Source of the DNA: Flavobacteriales bacterium
GTDB lineage: Bacteria; Bacteroidota; Bacteroidia; Flavobacteriales_F; PHOS-HE28
Assembly (NCBI GenBank): GCA_016718655.1
Contig: JADKCV010000004.1
Span: 1-64,000 of the forward strand
DNA length: 64,000 nucleotides
Direction: 5' to 3'
Of this stretch, positions 29,201 to 36,800 are shown piece by piece. The first letter of the stretch is position 1, and every line of letters starts with the position of its first letter. Below the pieces are notes generated by a model, which was not told where the DNA came from, ran no database searches, and worked only from the letters and a program-made list of their open reading frames with translations. The translations under genes and the position numbers were made by a program.

Positions 29201-29844
29201 CGCTGCAGGAACCATACACTTCCTTGGGTTTCGCTCAGTACGGTGGCGGTGGGGAGACCACGACCCCACAAGTACTAACTACCACAGGCAATGATGCGAT
29301 CGTGGACTGGATCCGTGTCGAGCTTCGAGCGGCGAGCAATAACGCGGCTGTGGTGGCCACCCTACAAGCACTTCTTCAGCGTGATGGGGATGTGGTGTCG
29401 GACGATGGAACATCCCCATTGGTGTTCAATGTTGTTCCCGGCAGCTATTATGTTGCCATACGTCATCGCAACCACTTGGGGTGTATGACACTTGCTACCC
29501 GCACCTTGGGAGGTACTCCGACCATGATCGATCTCACCTTGAACGCGACCTCCACCTTCGGGACCGAGGCCCGTAAGGTCATCGGTGGGAATTCGGTGCT
29601 ATGGAGTGGGAATGTCCTGGTGGACGAACTATTGAAGTACTCCGGAGTCGATAATGATCGAGATCCGATCCTACAGGCGATAGGAGGTACGGTCCCCACG
29701 GCTACCAGCAGTGGGTACCTGTCGGCCGACGTGAACATGGATGGCCTGGTGAAGTACAGTGGGGTTGGCAACGACCGTGATCCCATTCTCTCGAATATCG
29801 GTGGTACGGTACCCACCAATACACGGTTGGAGCAACTACCATGA
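26233..29844 (+). CDS. Secreted reprolysin-like zinc metalloprotease with dockerin-like tail
   Basis: 1203 aa. Signal peptide MNRVGLALAGSLACSGLSAQ. The propeptide-like region is followed by an M12B-type zinc protease with HEMGHQYGANH at about residues 344-354 and the Met-turn 'ASTIMGYAGIC'. Next come Ig/PKD-like modules ('GMDRTIPRSTPFVLSATGSD', 'SQPNTNVSWPANSTQTVTWD'), a fibronectin-like module ('ALTWAGTTSADTYALQIA'), a Cys-rich beta module ('VTIDRYGDETTWEVVQGATV', 'DSFGDGNCCAYG') and the C-terminal tail. The tail holds two copies of (D/N)xNxDGxxKYSGxxNDRDPIL followed by GGTVPT, and it ends RLEQLP with no type A or B T9SS sorting domain. The product is expected to be extracellular. It starts 13 bases after the preceding gene. 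Confidence 0.85.
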   Translation: MNRVGLALAGSLACSGLSAQVDTFWSVPSPSRSEVNADRQFVPEQALEIDLSSDRLDLLFGRNVQGVHEVTLPHPSGTVERVRYWPNEVMHPELAARYPGIRTFSGESLDRPGVQVRLDLTEHGFHAMVMDDDQGWWFIDPAAHGIQGRAIVRRKADRRTGAVTAPFQCTYDEVNDLTTIAQQTRAWIQEMGADRVGDCQVRTYRLALACTGEYANFHGSNTTNNNKAPALAAMVTTMNRVNAQFERDATLTMVLVPNTDALIYLDPATDPYTNGSGSTMLGQNQSTCDALIGTANYDIGHVFSTGGGGIAQLNSPCSSSGKARGVTGSNMPVGDAFDIDYVAHEMGHQYGANHTQNNACNRASAAAFEPGSASTIMGYAGICAPNIQDNSDAYFHAYSMLEMAANITVGTSSTCPVVTATGNSAPSVNAGMDRTIPRSTPFVLSATGSDPNPGNALSYCWEQMNNQVSTQPPVATSASGPSFRSFAPTTSPDRHFPTLSAVVSGNTPTWEVLSSVARTFNFRVTMRDNVVGGGCNDQDDMTVTVAGSAGPFLVSQPNTNVSWPANSTQTVTWDVAATNTAPVNCANVDILLSLDGGFTYPFTLLAATPNDGSQLVLLPNIPATTTARVMVKASGNIFYDISNVDFAITANSSPDYTLNIASTTVAVCQPGNAVYDVQTGSVSGYVQPVVLGTTGLPNGLTATFGTNPVIPGGTTTLTISGTQNQLPGSYGFDITASSASGNRSVPLMLELKNVPGTVLRTAPLDGAGGVTPGSALTWAGTTSADTYALQIASDAGMVNIIETAQGINSTSYTPGSASDPSTTYHWTVQAVNACGFGEVTTPWSFTTAACIPVQVQVTIDRYGDETTWEVVQGATVVASGGPYAQLPANGVQAQAPLDLCLTAGCYELKVYDSFGDGNCCAYGNGFVRLLDGSATVLANVSQDINAGAPAVVPFCLTAQVSLNARVYLEGPFVVAQTVMHDSLRVHDHIPLQEPYTSLGFAQYGGGGETTTPQVLTTTGNDAIVDWIRVELRAASNNAAVVATLQALLQRDGDVVSDDGTSPLVFNVVPGSYYVAIRHRNHLGCMTLATRTLGGTPTMIDLTLNATSTFGTEARKVIGGNSVLWSGNVLVDELLKYSGVDNDRDPILQAIGGTVPTATSSGYLSADVNMDGLVKYSGVGNDRDPILSNIGGTVPTNTRLEQLP

Positions 29845-31106
29845 GGATCGTTGTGCACCTCTTGTTCTGGACACTGGTAGGGATCGCTGGCACGCCCAAC
29901 GCGAAGGGCCAACAACTCTGGGAGGTGTTCGATATGGCTACGAGCGGACTACCCAGCAATACCATCACGGACCTGGTCCAAGACCATCAAGGTGATATTT
30001 GGGCGGGCACGGATTGGGGTCTTTGTCGTTTCGATGGAACTGCTTGGGAGGTCATCCAAACGTCGAATTCCGGTTTGCCCGGCGATGATGTGTCATGCTT
30101 GTCGGTGGATGCCCAAGGGCGCCTATGGGTAGGCACCGTATCGCATGGCATCGGGATCCTGGAGGACGGAGCATGGAGTTACTTGGACAATACCAATAGC
30201 CCCATCGTGACGGAAGGGGTCAAGCATATCCTGCACGACCACCGGGACTGGGTGTGGATCAGTACCGAACTTGGACTCTACTGCGATACAGGGGAGGAAT
30301 GGAGGCACTATGACCATACGCCTGAAAGTTACGCGGGGTTCACCTTCTTCGGACCGAATGTTCGTGCCGTGGACGTGCGCGAGGACGGTCTGGTAGCCGT
30401 GGCCACCATGAACGCTGGTCTGACCTACCTCACCGAGAGCGAGTTCATCTATTATACGGCTGCCAGCAGCAACTTCCCGGACAACTCGATGAATGATGTC
30501 GCGCTCGACGGGAACGGGGATCGATGGCTTGCTTGTCCAGCAGGTGGCCTGATCTGGCATGCATCCACGTTCATGGGTGGGCCTTGGTTCCAGTATACCG
30601 CTGCGAATGTGGGACTGCCTGATAATACATTGCTCTGCATCATTGTGGATGAAGATGACAGGAAGATCATCGGATCGGAGACCGGGGGGGTCATCATATT
30701 CGAGGGTCCGGGCACATTCTCAGTGCTCGATGAAGCCAATTCAGGCCTTCCGGATGATCATGTGCGGTGCGTGATGATGGATGACGAAGGAGTGTTATGG
30801 GCAGGAACGAACATTGGCGGTATTGCCAGGTTCGACCCGACCATGAGGCTGGAAGAGTACTCCCAAGTGCCGGATATCAATGTCTATCCCAATCCCGCTA
30901 CCGAGATCGTTCATATTCGCCCATCCCATGGCTCCGGAGGCATGCAATGGCGCGTGATCGATCCAACTGGCAAGGTCGTTCAGGAAGGCACGACCAGGAG
31001 CGAAGAGGAGGTCATTGTGGACCTGTCGAACGTTTCGTCCGGCGTATATGCGCTCAGTGTCCTCCAGTTTGGTAGGATGACCACCCTACAGGTCATTAGG
31101 AACTAA
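29841..31106 (+). CDS. Two-component-type beta-propeller protein with T9SS type A sorting domain
   Basis: 421 aa. Signal peptide (MRIVVHLLFWTLVGIAGTPN). It has six or more propeller blades with the motif NTIxDLVQDxxGDIWAGTDWGLCRFDG, as in Reg_prop sensors, here as a free secreted domain ('DDVSCLSVDAQGRLWVGT', 'DHVRCVMMDDEGVLWAGTN'). The C-terminus is a type A sorting domain ('INVYPNPATEIVHIRP', 'VIDPTGKVVQEG', 'SGVYALSVLQFGRMTTLQV'). Its ATG overlaps the protease stop (ATGA), so the two are translationally coupled. A surface-exposed binding role is likely; ligand unknown. Confidence 0.85.
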   Translation: MRIVVHLLFWTLVGIAGTPNAKGQQLWEVFDMATSGLPSNTITDLVQDHQGDIWAGTDWGLCRFDGTAWEVIQTSNSGLPGDDVSCLSVDAQGRLWVGTVSHGIGILEDGAWSYLDNTNSPIVTEGVKHILHDHRDWVWISTELGLYCDTGEEWRHYDHTPESYAGFTFFGPNVRAVDVREDGLVAVATMNAGLTYLTESEFIYYTAASSNFPDNSMNDVALDGNGDRWLACPAGGLIWHASTFMGGPWFQYTAANVGLPDNTLLCIIVDEDDRKIIGSETGGVIIFEGPGTFSVLDEANSGLPDDHVRCVMMDDEGVLWAGTNIGGIARFDPTMRLEEYSQVPDINVYPNPATEIVHIRPSHGSGGMQWRVIDPTGKVVQEGTTRSEEEVIVDLSNVSSGVYALSVLQFGRMTTLQVIRN

Positions 31107-31186
31107 AGAGTTCGACCATACGGGGTTGACGAGCGGACCGCGATAGGATACCTTGCGTGACCTTGCTGTAAAATCCCCACATCGAT

Positions 31187-33739
31187 ATGATGGTACGTTA
31201 CGTGTTGACCGTATTGGCCTTTGGTGCGCTGATGGCCACCTCATATGGCCAATGCTCGCTCACCAATGCCACGAGTTGTCTGTGCCGGAACACGGGTGAG
31301 ACCACCTGTGACCTGAAGCCGGACATCACGATCTCCTGGTATGCACTTCAGACCTACCTGAGCGGACCTACGGAGAACCCTCAAACGGGCACACAGGCCG
31401 GCCGCTTGAAGGTGTCTGGGTCAACACCCAACATCGGATATGGTCCGTTGGAGGTGCGAACCGCCGATCAATCCAACCTCCGTCATTTCGTTTGTGGGAC
31501 GGATACGTTCACGGTTGGAGGCCAGACCGGATTCAGTTGCCCAAGTGGTCAGAATCCGAAGCAGATCATCTTCCAACAGGTATATCGTAAGGAGGGCAAT
31601 ACCATGGTCCGGAACGAACGGATGGCGGGTAGTATGACCTACCATTCAGCCCACAATCACTATCACGTGAATGATTGGACCACCATGGACCTGAAGCTTC
31701 AGGACCCATCGGAGCCCGATCCTCGGAAGTGGCCAACGGTGGCAACCGGTGCGAAGATCGGGTTCTGCCTGATGGACTATGGCGCTTGCAGTACCTACCC
31801 CGGTCACTGTCGCACTTCGCAGAACTATAACGGCGGAACAGCGCTCAATACCAGCGCCAACTTCCCGAATTACGGACTGAGTGGTGGCTACGGTTGCGGT
31901 ACGAACGTGCAGGGTATATCGGTGGGAAGGACGGATATCTACAGCGAAAGCTTGGATATGATGTGGATCAATGTCATGGATGGGCTCTGCAACGGCAACT
32001 ATTGGGTGGTGGCTGAGGCCGATCCGACCAATGTGTTCGTGGAGGAGAACGATGATAACAACTACACCGCGATCCCTTTCACCATGACCATGCAACGAAA
32101 TGCAGGAAGTGGCGGTTCAGCAGGCATTGTTGCCCCCGATGGTCTGCGGGGCATTACTGGCTCTACTGTTCGACTGACAGCTACACCCGGGTATAGCTAC
32201 CTATGGAGCAATGGTGCAACTTCTCGATCGATCGATGTGACGATGCCAGGCACTTATAGTGTGACAGTAACAGCGCCATGCGGGAGTTTGACATCATCAA
32301 CGGTCGAGGTCACCTTCGAGGCCCCCCTTCCTGCGCCTGCTGGTATCGGTGCCACGGTGGTTGGGCCTGCTACAGCGACGTTGGGAGCTAGTGGCTCGGG
32401 CACGGAGTTCCGCTGGTACGATTCGGCTACCGGTGGTCAGGTGGTCGGTACCGGCGCCCAATTCACAACACCTTCATTGACGGGGACCACGGATTATTAT
32501 GTGAGCACCCGTAACGTACTTTCCGGTGTCACCGCTTTTGGTGCCAAGACCGACCGGTCAGGAACGATCTTGAATTCGAACAGTGCTCGGCAGTGGCTGA
32601 TCTTCAATGCCGACAAGCCTTTTGAGCTTGTGTCGGTGAAGGTACATGCCACGGGTAATGGTGATCGCCATTTCGTGTTGAAGGACAATGTGGGTAATGT
32701 GATCGAGGAGCGCTATGCTTATGTGCCTGCCGGAACGCAACGGGTCCAGTTGAATATGAAGGTCCCCGCCGGTACTGGCCATATGATCACCGCATACGAT
32801 GATAACACCGAGATCGTACTCGCACTGCATCGTGACGATACCGGGGTGAGTTATCCCTACCCGGTCGGTGGTGGGTTGGGGTCGATCACAGGAAGTACGG
32901 GAGGTGGTTCACTCTATTATTACCTGTATGATTGGGAGGTCCGGACACCCGATCTGATCGTTGAGAGCCCCCGCACCGAGGTCACTGCTACGGTGACCGA
33001 TGGTGTGGTCGTGGACCTGCGCGTGTTGCTCGACGGTCCTTTGGATCCCTCCACCGGATTGATGAGCACGAACCTCCGCGATCTTGGACTCCTGCCGAAC
33101 GCAGAGCCATACACGGGATTGGGACATGTGTTCGTGGGGGGGGGGGAATGAAGCGTTAGCACCGGCCGTATTGGCCCAAACGGGTAGCAACGCAGTGGTG
33201 GACTGGGTTATCGTGGAGCTTCGAAGTACTGCACAGCCCGGGACCATCCTGGGCTCCAAAGCCGCAGTGGTCACCAGTTCCGGACAAGTGATCGGAGCAG
33301 GTGGTACACCGCTCAGATTCGCGCTACCCAACGGGAATTACCATGTTGCGGTCCGCCATCGTAATCACTTTGGTTGCATGACCGCACTACCGGTGTCCTT
33401 CTTGGATGGGACGCCGGTACTAGTTGACCTGTCGTCCCTAGGCGTGGAAGCCCATGGTGTTGAAGCTCGAAAGACCGTGAACGGAAAGGCAGCGCTCTGG
33501 GCGGGCAACGTCGATGGGAACAGCATTCTACGATACACTGGCACTGCGAATGACAGGGACCCATCCTTGCTCAGATCGGGGGGCTCGTGCCGACCAACAC
33601 GGTCACGGGCTATGACCGCGCCGATACGAATCTGGATGGATCGATCCGGTACACCGGTAATGCGAATGATCGCGATATCATCCTTTTCAACGTTGGGGGA
33701 GTGGTGCCTACCAATACCCGTAACGAAAGTTTACCCTGA
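31187..33739 (+). CDS. Lysyl-oxidase-like secreted protein with dockerin-like tail, two frameshifts
   Basis: Signal peptide (YVLTVLAFGALMATSYGQ). Residues of about 20-300 match the lysyl oxidase family: 'SMTYHSAHNHYHVNDWTTMD' carries the His-rich copper site (HxxHxHYH), then 'IGFCLMDYGAC' and 'GISVGRTDIYSESLDMMWIN' followed by 'NGNYWVVAEADPTNVFVEEN'. Eukaryotic lysyl oxidase uses Cu and a lysyl tyrosylquinone to oxidise protein lysines for cross-linking. Ig-like and beta-rich modules follow, then the same dockerin-like tail as the metalloprotease ('NLDGSIRYTGNANDRDIIL'). Two single-base indels break the frame: an extra G in the 11-G run (33136-33146) and a missing C at about 33561-33563. Restored, the gene is 850 aa. 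Confidence 0.75.
33136..33146 (+). repeat. Poly-G tract of 11 in a coding region
   Basis: Eleven consecutive G inside the lysyl-oxidase-like gene. Ten G keep the frame (FVGGGNEALAPAV...); eleven cause a stop within three codons. It is either a sequencing/assembly error or a slipped-strand switching tract. Confidence 0.85.
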
Positions 33740-33807
33740 GATCCAATTGGTTCTCCTAACTTGCCCGACTGTTGACCACTTCATTTCGATCACCAACCAT
33801 ACGAACA

Positions 33808-36800
33808 ATGTTTAGTTCACTTACGCGTCTGCGGAACCTCCTTCCAGGATTGTTCCTCGCCGGACTACTGGCTCCCTCGGCCACACTGGCCCAGCCCACA
33901 ACCGTGGACATCGACCTGGTGCAGGGGCCGACTGCCAACCAACTTGACGTCAGATTGCGTGCCAACGGTGCGTCCTTCACCGAGGTGATCAGCAACTTGG
34001 TGTTCACCGTGCGCTGGCCCAGTACCTCTCCGGCAACACTCAGTATCGGTTCCAGCCCTTGGTGCGCTTCGAACCAGGCCTTCCCGCTCGGGCCCTCCGC
34101 ACAGGTGACCAACGGGTCGTTCAAGTACAGGACCTATACCTCGGTTGGTAATGCCCAGATCGGCTGGTTGATCGATGACGGCGGTTGTGAGCAATCACTA
34201 CCTGCTGATACGTGGGTCACGGTCTTCCGGATCAACGTGAACAACAACACGGGATGTACCCCGTTCAACATCACCAACGATGCGTTCACGCTTGCGGACA
34301 ACCGGGATTTCTTCATCTCGCTGAACGGTCAACAGGTACCCAATCGTACAGGTACCATTGACGCTACTGGAGTGAACATCGGTTCGTGTACGGTTGATTG
34401 CCTAGGTGTGGTAGGTGGCACTGCGCTTCCTGGAACCCCATGCAATGATGGTAATGCTTGTACGGTCAATGATGTATACACAGGTACGGCTCCTTCCTGC
34501 GGTTGTGCGGGTACATTGGTGGCTGCTCCGGTGATCACGAACACGAGTAGCAATAGTCCGATCTGTGCCGGTGCGACCCTGAGCCTCACGGCCAGCGCTA
34601 CGGGTTCCGGAACCATCACCTATTCTTGGGTCGGACCCAATGGTTTCAGTTCGGGTGCTCAGAATCCGAGCATCATCGGAGCTACTGCAGCTGCGACAGG
34701 TTCGTACACAGTGACAGCGAGCAATGGGTGTTCTTCGTCCCAAGCTAACGTCTCTGTAACGGTGAACCCCAACCCAGCCACGCCAACGATCAGTGCGGGC
34801 GGTCCGTTGACCTTCTGCGCCGGTGGTAGCGTAACGCTGACCAGCAGCAGTGCTACGGGCAATGTGTGGAGCACGGGCGCCACGACCCAAGCGATCACGG
34901 TGAACACCTCGGGTACCTACAGCGTGACGGTGACCAATGGCAATGGATGCAGCGCAACGAGCGCAGGTACGACCGTAACGGTGAACCCCAACCCAGCCAC
35001 GCCGACGATCAGTGCGGGCGGTCCGTTGACCTTCTGCGCCGGTGGCAGCGTAACGTTGACCAGCAGCAGTGCTACGGGCAATGTGTGGAGCACGGGCGCC
35101 ACGACCCAAGCGATCACGGTGAGCACCTCGGGCACCTACAGCGTGACGGTGACCAATGGCAATGGATGTAGCGCGACGAGCGCGGGTACGACCGTAACGG
35201 TGAACCCCAACCCAGCCACGCCGACGATCAGTGCGGGCGGTCCGTTGACCTTCTGCGCCGGTGGCAGCGTAACGTTGACCAGCAGCAGTGCTACGGGCCA
35301 TGTGGAGCACGGGCGCCACGACCCAAGCGATCACGGTGAGCACCTCGGGCACCTACAGCGTGACGGTGACCAATGGCAATGGATGTAGCGCGACGAGCGC
35401 GGGTACGACCGTAACGGTGAACCCCAACCCAGCCACGCCGACGATCAGTGCGGGGGGGGCGTTGACCTTCTGCTCCGGTGGCAGTGTAACGTTGACCAGC
35501 AGCAGTGCTACGGGCAATGTGTGGAGCACGGGCGCCACGACCCAAGCGATCACGGTGAGCACCTCGGGTACCTACAGCGTGACGGTGACCAACGGCAATG
35601 GATGCAGCGCGACGAGCGCGGGTACGATCGTAACGGTGAACCCCAACCCAGCCACGCCGACGATCAGTGCGGGCGGTCCGTTGACCTTCTGCGCCGGAGG
35701 CAGCGTAACGTTGACCAGCAGCAGTGCCACGGGCAATGTGTGGAGCACGGGCGCCACGACCCAAGCGATCACGGTGAGCACCTCGGGCACCTACAGCGTT
35801 ACGGTGACCAATGGCAATGGATGTAGCGCGACGAGCGCGGGTACGACCGTAACGGTGAACCCCAACCCAGCCACGCCGACGATCAGTGCCGGCGGTCCGT
35901 TGACCTTCTGCGCCGGAGGCAGCGTAACGTTGACCAGCAGCAGTGCCACGGGCAATGTGTGGAGCACGGGCGCCACGACCCAAGCGATCACGGTGAGCAC
36001 CTCGGGTACCTACAGCGTGACGGTGACCAACGGCAATGGATGCAGCGCGACGAGCGCGGGTACGACCGTAACGGTGAACCCCAACCCAGCCACGCCGACG
36101 ATCAGTGCCGGCGGTCCGTTGACCTTCTGCGCCGGAGGCAGCGTAACGTTGACCAGCAGCAGTGCCACGGGCAATGTGTGGAGCACGGGCGCCACGACCC
36201 AAGCGATCACGGTGAGCACTTCGGGTACTTACAGCGTGACGGTGACCAATGGTAACGGATGCAGCGCGACGAGCGCAGGTACGACCGTAACGGTGAATAC
36301 CAACTGCGATTGTTTGGGTGTGCCGGGTGGTACAGCCTTGCCTGGTTCTGCATGTAATGATGGTGACCCACAGACGGTCAATGACACGTGGAACGTGAAC
36401 TGCACGTGTGCTGGAACGCTTCCCAATGATTGTCTTGGTGTGCCTGGCGGAACTGCTCAACCGGGCACAGCCTGTGATGACGGTCTCGCCACCACGGGTA
36501 ACGATACCTGGAACAGCAACTGCCAGTGCGTGGGTGAGTTGATCGATTGTGAAGGGGTCGCTGGTGGCACCGCGCTACCGGGAACGGCTTGCAATGACGG
36601 TCTTGCCACCACCGGTAACGATACCTGGAACAGCAACTGCCAGTGCGTGGGTCTGTTGATCGATTGCGAAGGGGTCGCTGGTGGCACCGCGCTACCGGGA
36701 ACTGCCTGCAATGACGGTCTTGCCACCACGGGTAACGACACCTGGAACAGCAACTGCCAGTGCGTGGGTCTGTTGATCGATTGCGAGGGAGTTGCTGGTG

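Noticed and set aside
35291..36460. 389-codon minus-strand frame of Arg/His/Gly repeats
   Set aside because: Antisense of the Ig-like repeat array; the repeat pattern is only a mirror of the coding strand.
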